NCBI GenBank assembly: GCA_001949185.1
Contig: BDGG01000011.1
Location: forward strand, 1 to 64,000
DNA length: 64,000 nucleotides
Origin: Ramazzottius varieornatus
Taxonomy: Eukaryota > Tardigrada > Eutardigrada > Parachela > Ramazzottiidae
Direction of reading: 5' to 3'
Each line of letters begins with the position of its first letter. Positions within the stretch are counted from its first letter, which is position 1. Below, piece after piece: positions 44,883-55,673 of this stretch. Both the position numbers and the translations under genes were made by a program. The notes beneath the pieces are model-generated. The model was not told the origin of the DNA. It made no database searches and was given only the letters and a program-made list of their open reading frames with translations.

Positions 44883-47800
44883 ATGTACAGTATTTTCTTG
44901 ATTACTTGTGCTGCTGCACTGTCAAGCTTACTTGTTCTCAGTCATACAAACCACGTTCAAAAGCGTCAGGCATTCTTCAGTCTTCCAAATTTTCTCACCA
45001 TTCCCCAGCTTCCTGTCCTGTCAGATCAGACCACCGCTGCTCGATATCAGGCTCTCGCCGGCCGGCCAGCAGGCGGTGGCTGTGTTTACGTCTCCGTCCT
45101 GGTCGATTCCACTAATTCTCCTCTCAACTGTCGGTTAGAGTGCCAGAGCGGGCTGGCGTTTCCCTTCCAGCTGCAGTCCGTCCTCGGTCAGTTCGGCTTG
45201 ATAGTTCCCGGTTATTTGGTCAATGGCAAGCTCAGTACGATTGATCTCAGCAGTAACGACACCCCCGTTGGCGATTCTTACTTCCTCTACACGCCGCCCA
45301 CAACGACCACCATCGCCCAGGCTTCAGTCATAACTACCACCACGACTGCATCCACTGCAGTGGTCACCACCACAACATCTTCCGGGACCCCAGTCACGCC
45401 TGTGACAGTACCCCTCGTAACAACCACCACTCTGCCCCCCCCGCACAGTTGATAAGATCTTGCATTAGGGGAGTTCACCAGTGGATTCTACCGCTGGTAG
45501 GATTCCACCAGCCACGGAAGCTCCGTCTCCAACGGCCGGCCATCGGCTGTAGCATTTCACTAGCTTCTAACTTCACCAGATTTCCTGGGTGAAATCAAGA
45601 CTCGGTCGAGAACGAGTCTTAATTTCACCGGTCCACATCTAAGTTTTAAGGAGACAGGAAAATGCATCCTTTTTCATCTCATTTGTTCTCCAGCCTCTTC
45701 TCCGTGATTCTATCAGGTGCGGAAGTATGACTTGTTACTCCTTAAAAAACCCTAACTTCAAACATTCATAGTTACACTCCCCCTTGTCCTGCGTCTTTTT
45801 TCCATGCACTCTGTCAACTTCTAGCTATCGTTTGGCGTCCCATTAACCCAAGTTTTTCAGCTTCAGAGTAGGGCAGGAATGGTTTTTTCGGAATCATGGA
45901 TAGTCAAAATTTTAAGTGATTCACCTGTTTGATTATTCTCAAGGCTTCAACGTATCCCACACAGGCGCGAAGATATGCTTTGTTTCTCGTGATGAAGAAG
46001 CTATTAGTTGAACCGTTGGAGGTTGGGTAATTCTTCTCAGCTCTGGAGATTTCTAGGAAGTCACGCTTACGGAAGACCGAAACTGCAGTTGGACAATAAC
46101 ATGCTCGGGGCGTCTGTTGAATCCGATTCTCGCCGAACTCTTGTGAAATCCTTACGAGACTTTAATGTGTCTAACTAAATCTTTGCTGGACATCCGGACA
46201 AAACGGGAAGACAAAAAAGTTATGGAATCGGATTCCCCGTTTACCTCGCGCACCTCAGGATGAATGCAGAATTTGTCTTTCCGTAACCTCAAGTTTCTGA
46301 ATGACAGCGAACCGATCCCCAGATCACATTGTTACTAGTGGCAAAGAATTGACTCTGTAAGACGTTCTGAAGCGAAAATTGGAATGTCTCGAAACAGCGG
46401 AAGTGCCGCAGAAAATATCGAGTCGTGAGCGGCACCAAAGGCAAACCACGGTTACTGTCTGGTGGCTATCTTATAGTCTAGACCGCTGTAATATCGTTCT
46501 GTCCGGCATAGCGATAGCTGTAGACTAGACCTCTCTGGAACGAGTAAGAATGATAAGAAAACTTGCCGTTCACTGAACGAAATTGTTCAGTTAACTCAAA
46601 GCACTACTGTTGCAAGTCAGCTCTAGAGTGCACACTGAACAAAACGCTTCCGCAAAACTGCAGGAGGTGAAACTGCAAACTCTCCTTCACACATCAGGAA
46701 GTCGGGATCCGATACTAACGGACTATCACCATATCGGAAAATTAGAGCACCGCTAGTGAGAAAGAAATATTTTCTCCAGAGAGGTTGCAAAAACCGGCCA
46801 AGGAGAGTTTATCTTTTATCTTCCCCCATACTGCTACAGTGAAGGCACGAAGACGATGCCAAAAAAATGACTGAAGTACCTTGCTACTGTGGGTGGATAA
46901 CCTGATCAAAAAATTACGAGGTTCGAAGTCAGGAGTAATTTTAGAAAATTTTTATCGGAGGAGTGACAAGTCATCGTTCCGCACCTGATACGTATCAGTT
47001 TTCAGAATTCAGAGAGGTGGTTTGCTCCTGCCATGGGATGCACTTGGTCTTTCAGCCCAGCTTCCAGGTCAACGAGCCTGATTTACAGAATCTCACCTGA
47101 TTGACTGCAAGAAGCCAGTACAGAGTATGGGTCTTCTCTACATGAGAAAACAGGGAAGTGAACAATTCAGCTTGTTCGCTCTTCGGATAGCTGGGATGCT
47201 CACTTCCGCTTTTTAGACGCGCACCCTTTCCATCACCAGATATCTCTGCTGGATTTGAAAAGATGGGCGTTCAACAGAGTATCATTTCACCGGTTATACT
47301 GTAAAAACCCGCTGCATCCGCGCAGTACGTACACGTACCTGTCGATGCACCCCCGTAGGGTATAGCCGATCGACGTACAGCGTTTCTGTCCCTTTCGTTC
47401 CGCCGTTGCCTCCGTTGTGGTTGTTTGCGGCAGTATGGAAAGCTCTTCCGCGCACCAGTCCACACATTTCGAGCACATATCAGTCAGAGCGATCAAACGG
47501 TCGCATACGAGCTCTGCTACGTCACCTACACAGGCGTGCAGACACGTCACGTTTTGAACAGCCAGTCAAAAACTGAGCCTAAAACAAACGCCTATACCGT
47601 AGGGGATTGAACTGACAGTAAAGCCGGACCGGGTCTCTACTTCACGTGTACGATGACGTGTTGCGCGGACGCAGCGGGTTTTACACTGCGCCTCTTTTTA
47701 ACTGGCAGATAAGAAATAAGGTCGGAGCGCCAGCGGTGAACGATAAAATCCCACCGACGGTGAAATCCACTGGTGAACTCCCCTATTGATCTCGGTCAGA

Positions 47801-48045
47801 ACCCTAGATCCGGATGCTCGTTTAATGTCAACGGAGTTAAAACGCCGCTCAGCATCTGCGGTATCACGTGCGCTCAAGGCGAGGCCCCGGCACCATGCAA
47901 TGCGACTGGCCTACCGGAGATCGATCAGTGTCTGTGTCAGAGTGGTAAAGTTACGCCATTTGGTTCAGAAGGCACCTATTTACCAACGGGCGAGCTTTCT
48001 TCCACTTGTCCCCAGCTCCGTAACAATCCCTCTTTCCTTGGTTAA
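44883..48045 (+). CDS. Secreted Thr-rich protein split by an element-filled intron
   Basis: Exons 44883-45416 and 47800-48045, GTAACA donor and GGTCAG acceptor, both phase 0, 259 residues. It starts with a signal peptide (MYSIFLITCAAALSSLLVLS). Next is a Cys-containing region (GGGCVYVSVLVDSTNSPLNC, LECQSGLAFPFQLQSVLGQF), a mucin-like Thr stretch (TPPTTTTIAQASVITTTTTA) that is probably O-glycosylated, and a Cys-rich C-terminal segment (GCSFNVNGVKTPLSICGITC, APCNATGLPEIDQCLC). The pairing of Cys-rich ends around a Thr-rich linker is usual for cuticle or mucus proteins. No family assigned. Without splicing the frame stops at 45452. The intron is 2383 bases, of which 2316 are a TA-flanked element. 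Confidence 0.6.
45589..45628. repeat. Hairpin inside the 2.3-kb element
   Basis: GTGAAATCAAGACTCG, an eight-base loop, then CGAGTCTTAATTTCAC; only one mismatch in a 16-base stem. Confidence 0.6.
45713..46988. mobile_element. Complete copy of the unclassified TIR element, nested
   Basis: TCAGGTGCGGAAGTATGACT at the left and AGTCATCGTTCCGCACCTGA at the right are inverted ends; TA flanks both sides (45711-45712, 46989-46990). Length 1276 bases. The minus-oriented body matches 35.16 to about 36.1 kb. Its coding frames are more broken than in the 35-kb copy; no catalytic motif was recognised. Confidence 0.7.
47298..47689. mobile_element. MITE nested in the 2.3-kb element
   Basis: ACTGTAAAAACCCGCTGCAT with CCGCGCAGTACGT at the left pairs with GCGCGGACGCAGCGGG and TTTTACACTG at the right; arms about 50 bases with a few mismatches, total about 390 bases. 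Confidence 0.65.
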
Positions 48046-48207
48046 CGAAAGTAGGGGAATCCACAGAAGAAGCATAAAATTCCTCGCGCGCCCTGCTTTT
48101 CCCTATTTTGATCATATTGCATTTCCTCGGTAAAGGTCACTGAAATTCTGAATATGGCGTGCGTCAGCATCCGGTGAATAAAAGCAGAAAATTATAATAG
48201 ACGAAGT

Positions 48208-48700
48208 TTAAAATTTGATGGGAATGAATTCCGTCAAGACGCTTCTAGGCACTTTGCTAACAGTTCCTCCGATGGCCTTCAGTGCGCTCATTGAAACATG
48301 ATTTTCAGGCTCAACATAGGCATACGAGGAAGTTTCGTTAAGATCTCTCGCAGTTTCATCAAGAGTTCGTACGTGACAATCTTGAACAGACCGTCTCCTG
48401 GATGGCCAGGACTGACAAATCCAGTACCGAAACACCCTTCCGGGTGCCGAAGGATGTAGGCTGCTGCCGTGTTCAACCTGGTTTCGAAGATTGCAACATT
48501 GGAGAGTTTTGCCAAGACGGATCGAAGGAATAGAACTTTGTTCTTTGGGTTTCCTGCAGAACCCTGATCGATGTCATGCACTACTTGTTTCCCGTAGTCT
48601 AAAGTCAGGGACCCCACACGATAGCCCTCTGGGAGCGTATACCTGGAGCCCAGTGTGGTTCCATACTTGACTATTCACATTTTTCTTCCGGAGGCTCATG
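48208..48700 (-). pseudogene. Unassigned coding-like region with one frame change
   Basis: Minus strand, from about 48670: GSRYTLPEGYRVGSLTLDYG, KVLFLRSVLAKLSNVAIFET and AAAYILRHPEGCFGTGFVSP run in one frame to about 48370. The coding signal then moves to another frame (RDLNETSSYAYVEPENHV, ending LTEFIPIKF at 48208). No intron fits the change, so it looks like a one-base shift. Family not recognised; it may be a relic of a mobile element or a captured gene. Confidence 0.35.
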
Positions 48701-48962
48701 ACGTCACCGGAAGTGAAAATGCCAGACTTGGAGATGGTTGTTTGATGAAAGGCGTCTGTTGCGGCTAGTTTTTTTCTTCCATTCTTGGCTCTGGCTATGA
48801 CGGGTCAACTTTCGCCTACGTTCTGAGAGTGGAATTTAGCGAACTCCATCCTCGTTTTAGGAAGATATGTCAGTGTGAAGCGCTGTCGTCAAAGCATGCT
48901 GTACTTCGGTGCAGCACATGTTGACAATCATCGAATCAAGGCCTTCGTTGTACTGCGAACGC

Positions 48963-49075
48963 GGAACGGTTAGAACTTTGTCCATTCTCCCTGAGCTGCC
49001 TTATGAGCGCCAGCTAATTTTACTGTGATCTCGCAACTGGCAACGCCACCTTCAGAACTTGACTGGACAAAGTAT
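48963..49075. repeat. GAAACTTTGCCCA hairpin-like repeat, copy 3
   Basis: AGAACTTTGTCCATTC at the left and GACTGGACAAAGTATGC at the right, inner CAACGCCACCTTCAGAACTT. Aligns with 39612-39745. Confidence 0.45.
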
Positions 49076-49543
49076 GCTCGTGGCCAAAGTAGGGCCTCGC
49101 TCCTCGTACAGACCCACAATACGTCACACCAGTTCAGGGCCAAGTCGATTGCGCTGCAGTTTCCATCGTGATGAGTAAGCACTCACGACATTGATCCTAC
49201 CGCGTTCCGAAGGTGGTACAGTACGGCCCCTGAAGCAAAGATGGTGTCCGCATGGGCATTCTTAGAGCTACGGTTTGAATGACCATTGGTATTTGGTACG
49301 ACAGAGTGCTTTCGCCCTGGAGGATCTTGTGGCCGACGGTGTAGTGGACTCAGTAAGCGCAGTTGGGCCTCTACCTATTCCCATGTTGAATTGCTAGGTC
49401 CTGCGCGGTTTCCGAGCTTGGCTGTAAAGACGCACAGTACGTGTTTTTCGGATGAGCGAGTTTCACCGGGATTCTCTAGCGGATGCGTCATCTGCCCGAA
49501 GCTTTTGTCAATCATACTGCCTTCCGAAGTCAATAGATTAACC

Positions 49544-52500
49544 ATGCAAGCAGCTACCACCGAGGAAACGCCACCACTCGATCCAAAGCTTGTGCCACTG
49601 CAACCATTTGTCGAAGCGGGAAAAGGCAACCAGACTGCCTTGTTGTCCGATTTCGAATGGAATCCCATATCCGCAGGTGACCGACCGCTACCGGCAGCAG
49701 ATGATGTTACACCGTGGTTCCGAAACCGCGGTGGTGACGGTGACATCAGTGCTGTCGGACGACCCCTGACTCGAAGAATGACCGAATCCATGACCGACGA
49801 AACGTTTCAAGATCAGTACAAGCGGGTAATGTGTTAGCGTCTTCACGGCACTACTGTAAGGCCTTCTTTCGACAACCAAAAACTCCCAGGAGTTTCGTTT
49901 GTTTACTTTTTACAGGCTTTCGAAGGCAATGTACCGCAAATATTCATCCCCATGCGGTTCCGCCTCCCTGACCTTCCCTTCAAAAAGGTCCAACAAAGGC
50001 AAGTTGAGGTACCTGATGGTACAGCAAAAACTTTTGCGCTTACATTTTCTTCCTCTATCCGGACAGAATACTATTTTGTAAAATTCGGCATATCTGAACT
50101 ACCAGTCGGGAGCTCGAGTCGAAACTTTCATCTCATACAGTGCTGAAAATGCATCCCTTCCGGTGGTCACGTGGTCTTCTAACATCATTTAAGGTAACTA
50201 ACGTCACGTGAGCACCGGAAGGAATGCATTTTCAACACTGTATTAGGACCAATGCATGGGTCCGCTCGGACCTTTTTTCTACGGTATGTTCGATTCGTTA
50301 TATTCGGCTTTTGCCTTTCAGTTAGATGAGGGGTTGAGTCTGTATCTTCCAACCACCCTTCTCGACGATGAGTTCAAGACCCAGTTAGACGAAGAGATAA
50401 TCCGGCTGATGCCTCACTACGCCGACTTCAAGCGGTACTTTGAAGTCAGCGATGGCCGGAGTGCGCCGCCTGTCGTCGATGAGGAAACATGGATCATTCA
50501 GAAACGCTACTCCAGGCTATGTACCCGCTTCAAAGCCAGACGTCAATTACTTGGTCACTTTCTCCGTCGAACTTGGAAAGCCACCATGGCAAATTCCACC
50601 ACAAAGCCGAGCAGCACTATCAGCGAGCTCGGAGCGTTCCGACGTTCCAGACCTGACTGGCAATCTTACGTCCTTTTTGTGCGAACATTCGCTCACCGGT
50701 ACGATTTTCTGCCGAACCTGCTCGGAGGTCCACTGAAAGCGGTTCCTCCAAACCCTACGAAGAACAACTTGACTTCGATGGCGAATGAGCTGATCAAAGC
50801 TCGGAAGGACGAGAAAAGCAGTGATCGTGAATGGAGAAAGCCTTTGTTGACGCAGTACAAAACGCTGAGAATGACAAAGCGAATCGCGAAACGTAAGGCC
50901 GAACCGGCTGAGATGGAAACCGGAAAAGCATCCGGGGAGAAAGCCAAGTCCCCAGCCACGAAAGCCGAAGAACCTGTTGAAGGTACCGTGAACAAAATAA
51001 CACTCCTTTTGAACACTATCCTAAATTCTACATTTAGTTGTTCTTTTGTAGCTAAAAGCTTTGCGCCAAAGACTTTCCGCCAGAAACTCAAAGACGGCCG
51101 GAAAATACTGAGCGAACGAAAAGAATCTGCTGCGAAGGGCAGCAAAGCTACGGCAAGAGTCAACCTGAAGAACACGGGACAATCCAACCTCGAAGACACT
51201 GTACAATGCAGTGTTGACAGTCAGCGCGAAGAAAGGAAAGAAGCGAGACGGAAGCGTCGTGAAGCCCGTCAGGCATGCCAACAGGGTTTGGCATCTCCCC
51301 CGGAACCAGCTAACCCATTTAGTGTCCCCATACAAGGAATTGATCAGCTGTTTCTCTGGGATAGTAACGCCACTTCAATTGAAACTCAGATGAATCAAGA
51401 TCTGACCACGGCAAGTCCGAGAACCAACGGAGAAAATGAAACGGATGATCCACGGGATAGAATAGCGGAAAAGCTGACTTCGCATTTAGCAAACGACAAC
51501 GACCAACCATTTCGGAGGTCGCCGAGATTTTCTGCGTTTGATGAAAACGATCCCGAAGAAGACGAATGGACTGCGGATGAACTGTGGCAGGATAACCCTG
51601 AAGAAAACCTGACGAGCGACGCTGGCGACGACTCCAGCGAGTTCTCACCGGGCAACTTAAGTCAAACATCGGATCAGAAAGGAAGAAACGGAACAACGTC
51701 GACATGCCCAGACGAGCCTAATGCGACGATCGGTATCTTGCCTGATTCTGACGGTACTACGGTCGGCACAGTAGAGCAAATATCCGGCTACGAACGATGG
51801 AGGAAGGCAAAAGCCAGTTGGGAGAAGGCACCACCGAAGCGAGAAGCCATATGGAGGAAGCGAACCAAGACAAGAGAAACGAAGAACTTTCACCGGATGT
51901 TAAGTCGGACTTCGGATCGCGATCCAACCTACCGCGCACTTCGAAGGGAAGGATTACGGACTCCGGAAGGAGGACCGCGGTCAGGTACAGACGACGACGA
52001 CGACGACGAAGAAGAAGAGCTTATTGAAACTCCGCGAGATACTGCTACCAGCACAGCGATACCTACTACAGACAGCGCACGAAAAAAGTCTCTTTCTGTG
52101 GACAAGAATGTTGCAGGAAGCGTTGGAGCGGCCTCGAGCGCACCCTATTCTATGCGCGATCAAACAGGTGCTCCTCTCTGGGAATCAGGCACAGCGGTAA
52201 GATTGCAAGGGGCGAACCAAGAAGGATCAGTCCTCGACAACGAACCTACCGTCTCTCTGCGAGTCCCCAAAGTTAGGATGGCCCAACCGGATAGCGAGCC
52301 AGCCACGTCGAAGGAAAGGCACTACGAAGGTATGGATGTGGAAAGACTTTCAAGACGGCACCAGGATATTACAGACACCCAGCGTGCGGGAACCCAGTTA
52401 CGAGGCAGGAATGGTAATACATTCCACAGTTCTAACTAGGATTCTGGTGGTTCTATGAAATACATTGCATTTTTGGTTAGGAAACCCGCGTGGCGCGGCT

Positions 52501-53598
52501 TACCATCGTACTTTGGAAGTGGAGTCAGGAATTCCGGAGGTACAATCCAGCATGCAGTCTACTTTGGCTCCCTCCTTTACTTCCGTTGAGTCGAGCGCAC
52601 CGTCCAGCAGAGCTGCTAGTCCGCAGCTGTACATGGGTAGTGGCATCACTGGCATGAACGCAAACCCGATAGTCAAGCCGATAAGTAACACCAGTTTCCA
52701 GGAGCCCACTTTCAGCACGCCCCTATGCCGTCGCTGTCACAAACCTAGGAAGTGGAGAAAACTTAGCGTTAACAGTGAAAGGAAATCGTCCAGAGGATGG
52801 CGAAGTTTCAAACAGCCCGTACAGGTGGACAGTCCGCCTACACCACTTTTCTTATCTTCAGCACCAGTTCCGTCTCGGGATCCCAACGAGACGGAAACTC
52901 ACGAAATTTTCCAGCCTTCAAGACATTCTGAAAGCACAAAGGGTAATGATGAGCAGACCAAGACAAAATTTTCAAGACTTTCTGTACTCGATACCGTGAA
53001 GAAACTTGACAACGCCATATTGACAAGTGGCCGCTACCACCGCCACCATTCTGACAAATTACACTCACCTGTCACCAACGATATCCAACTCTTCGCCGTC
53101 ATGAATACGAAGGAAGGGGAGAAGATAACGGAATGTGACTGTGGTCCTCCAGACAAAATTGGTTTATCCACGTACCTCGAGACCGATGAGGACTACGTGG
53201 AGCGGAAACGCCACCTGGAAAATATTCAACCTCGTTACTACCATAAACATTCGAAACACGTTCAGAAATCGGAAAGCCCGCCGAAAGCTGAAAAAACATC
53301 CATCAAAGTCCGAGGCTTATTGAAGGAAGCTCGTTCTACTGGTCAGCAGAAAATTCGCGGAGTAGCTGCCAATATGACGGCAAAACAAAAGATTCTCGTT
53401 ACGAAGAGCAATACTAATATGAGTACTCACCAGAAAGAGCACCATGAAACCACCGGGGAACGCATCGGAGAAGCACCGGACGTACGTTTGAACCACGCAG
53501 GCGAGTTGCATCGAATCCACCGAGATGGAGATTCTCAAAATTTGCCGCGCTTCATGCGAAAATGGAAGCAGTTACGAGATTTTACCCGCTCCTCTTGA
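49544..53598 (+). CDS. Unassigned large polar protein, 1219 residues
   Basis: Five exons: 49544-49825, 49916-50077, 50247-50982, 51052-52413 and 52481-53598; every phase agrees. The start at 49544 (MQAATTEETPPLDPKLVPLQ) is preferred to an upstream in-frame ATG because the sequence between looks non-coding. The first 390 or so residues look folded (FIPMRFRLPDLPFKKVQQRQ, LDDEFKTQLDEEIIRLMPHY, YSRLCTRFKARRQLLGHFLR, RPDWQSYVLFVRTFAHRYDF). The rest is low-complexity: Lys/Arg/Glu-rich blocks, an Asp/Glu run near codon 770, and Ser/Pro stretches, with a CRRCHKPRKWRK motif later on. No family recognised; a cytoskeletal, centrosomal or nuclear scaffold is possible. Intron 50078-50246 carries a MITE; intron 50983-51051 is 69 bases with no in-frame stop, so retention would keep the frame. 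Confidence 0.65.
50138..50240. mobile_element. 103-bp TA-flanked MITE inside an intron
   Basis: CAGTGCTGAAAATGCATCCC at the left and GGAATGCATTTTCAACACTG at the right are inverted ends; TA flanks both sides (50136-50137, 50241-50242). Arms reach about 36 bases (TTCCGGTG, CACGTG). CAGTG termini and a TA duplication fit Tc1/mariner-type MITEs. The acceptor TATTAG begins at its right flank. Confidence 0.8.
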
Positions 53599-53618
53599 TT
53601 TTCTACACTATTTCTGAC

Positions 53619-54162
53619 TTACAGAGGGATTTTTCCAGTCCACCGTTTCCGATCTTCAAACCGACATCCTAGGTCGATATAGAAGAGTTTCCTATATCCT
53701 CTGAGCCAAAAACCCAGTCATCCTTCCGTTTCTGGAATAAACTGGAGAGTTTGGAATTCATAGTCCAGTGACCGCTACTGTGCGCCGCGATGACGTAAAA
53801 ATCGTGATTGCCACTTTGATTAACCATAAACGATCAGCTGATCGCCTGTACTGTTGACTTTCCACCTCACGACACGCCTGAGCATGCTAGAAACACACAA
53901 GAGCAAGCCGTCCGCTGCATAGTCAACAGTAGGGGCGATCAGCTTGTCGTTTTGTAGTCCATCAAAGTGCAATCAAGAAAATTTTACGTCATTGCGGCGC
54001 ACAGTAGCGGTCACTGGATTATGACTTCCCAACTCTCCAGTTTATTCCACGAACAGGGTGATAACTAGGTTTCGGCTCAGACGATAGAGGAAACTCTTCT
54101 CTATCGACCTGGGATGTCGGTTTGAGGATCAGAAGCGGCGGTTTGGAAAAATCCTCTTGTTA
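53619..54162. mobile_element. Long foldback MITE, family A, copy 2
   Basis: Arms of about 240 bases: AGAGGGATTTTTCCAGTCCA at the left against the reverse complement of TTTGGAAAAATCCTCTTGTT at the right, with TCAAACCGACATCC, GAAGAGTTTCCT, GAATAAACTGGAGAGTT and CAGTGACCGCTACTGTGCGC on both arms. Total about 544 bases, loop about 65. It begins 20 bases after the stop codon of the large gene, so it may contribute its 3' UTR. Inner arm blocks match copy 1 at 3.7 kb. Confidence 0.8.
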
Positions 54163-54345
54163 GTCTGCTATTCGACTGCTTATTTCGTACTTAATCGGCT
54201 AAGCATTGCCAGTTTTTCTTTTCCTGGGGGAAACGCAGAAACTGAATCAAACAGCAGAAGAAATTTTGGGTTACATTTCCGGACAGATAACATCCGGCTG
54301 ATGAGTTCCCTGAATTGAGAATCATGACTCAGTTGTGAAGAAAGT

Positions 54346-55512
54346 TCAAGTATTTCCCTGTTCCTTTGGTGCATCAGCTTTGGGAACAATCGGTACCCCA
54401 TTCCTCGTCGTGCTGGGCTTCCGGAAAGCGATCCTGGACTTTATTCCATGTCGTTGTCGGAACCACATGATCCACGTGTGTGAAGCCTTGAAAGTCTTCT
54501 CCTTGACCACGGCGTTGATTTCCTGTGCGTATTGCTTGATTTCTTTATCCGACAGTATCCGTCCCTCTTTCATCTCATCCCGGCACTTGATAATTAACCG
54601 TTGCTCCACTTCCTTCACTCGCGTATACCGCGTCCCCAGTCCATCGGGGCACTCTTTGCGAAACTGGTGGACCCACTGGACTGAGGCAGCGAAATCTTTC
54701 AGCTGCACCTCTTCATTAGCTTGCAGTGCGTACTTTTTAATAGCTGCATCGGGAATGGCTTCGCCGCGTTCCTTGGCTGCCCGCACCAGTTCCGTCGTTT
54801 TATTCGTGAGCCACTTGAGCTTATCCAGCCTAGAGCCACCTTCTTCCAGTTGTTTCTCCCACCGACGCAGCGTTTCGCAGTTTCGAGCGCGAGCGAACTT
54901 ATTTATTACACTGCTCAGACGTCTTCTTTTCTTAGTTTTCGTATTGCTCCAATATGCAACTGCCCGCTTCTTGTAGTCAAAACTGACAACCTCCTTAGAA
55001 CCCTTGGAAGAAGGCTTTGCTTCCTCTTCAGGCTCGGCAAAAGCTGGATCTTCTTCTACAGGCTGTCCTTCTCGCAAACGCTTCTGTAACAGCAGATCGG
55101 CTTCATCTGGCCCATCTTTCTCCTCAGCCATTTCTTCATCGGGTGTCTCAAAGTCGCTTTCATCGACATCCTCACTTTCTGCAGTTTCGGGTTCAACGGC
55201 AATCTCCTCCACAGGTTGGAATTTCACAATGATGGCTTCATCTACGGAAGGTGGGACAGGCATGTCCGACGGAGACAGATCATCAGCAGGGCTGAGCAGT
55301 GAGTCAATAGTGGCTGGAAGCAGGCCTTGCTTGAAGTTTATGTACAGTACTCTATCTGACTACTCTATCTGAGAAGTTCATCATCGTAACTTACCACGGA
55401 GACGTTGTCTTAGGAGAAGCTCTTCTTCGTTGACTGGTGTATCCGTGGAGTATTTCGGCTTGTAGTCATCGAGTAGAAGCAGAAGAACGTTGACTGGGTT
55501 GATGGACGCCAT
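54346..55512 (-). CDS. Protein with two CENP-B-like HTH units, no DDE domain
   Basis: Exons 55395-55512 and 54346-55355 on the minus strand, joined across a 39-base intron in phase; 375 residues. It starts MASINPVNVLLLLLDDYKP. Residues to about 135 are acidic (PETAESEDVDESDFETPDEE). Then follow a basic coiled region (KTKKRRRLSSVINKFARARN, TLRRWEKQLEEGGS) and two similar units: AIPDAAIKKYALQANEEVQL with ASVQWVHQFRKECP, and ILSDKEIKQYAQEINAVVKE with ASHTWIMWFRQRHGIKSR. Both match the CENP-B/Tc5-type HTH pattern ending W.xxFkkRhgi. In pogo and Tc5-like transposases this module binds DNA. No DDE catalytic part follows, and no stops break the frame, so it may be a domesticated DNA-binding protein. 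Otherwise it could be a truncated element. Confidence 0.65.
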
Positions 55513-55673
55513 GATACTTTAGGAGATTGGTACCAACCTGAAAGAACAGAGTACCAGACTGATAAAGCGTGGGAAACTGGAGAGAAAGAAGACTGGCCTT
55601 CTTCCAGCCGGAAATCAGTGAATAGCACCGTGTGAAGAAAGTCTAAACGAACACAGTCACGACCTGCTAAAGC

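Larger units (their letters stand above)
45468..47783. mobile_element. 2.3-kb TA-flanked TIR element in an intron
   Basis: GGGGAGTTCACCAGTGGAT at the left and ATCCACTGGTGAACTCCCC at the right are perfect inverted ends; TA lies directly outside on both sides (45466-45467 and 47784-47785). The inverted similarity extends about 45 bases. A TA duplication points to Tc1/mariner/pogo-type insertion. The body has no transposase of its own and hosts two further elements and a hairpin. Confidence 0.8.

Noticed and set aside
45287-45478. Val-rich minus frame opposite the Thr-rich stretch
   Set aside because: Antisense of ACC/ACA repeats; no independent support.
49286-49543. Upstream extension of the large gene to an ATG at 49286
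   Set aside because: Composition looks non-coding (Cys/Ser/Gly-rich with no conservation cues); the start at 49544 is more plausible.
51994-52020. (ACG/AAG)n tract as a microsatellite
   Set aside because: It lies inside a phase-consistent exon and encodes the Asp/Glu run of the large protein.
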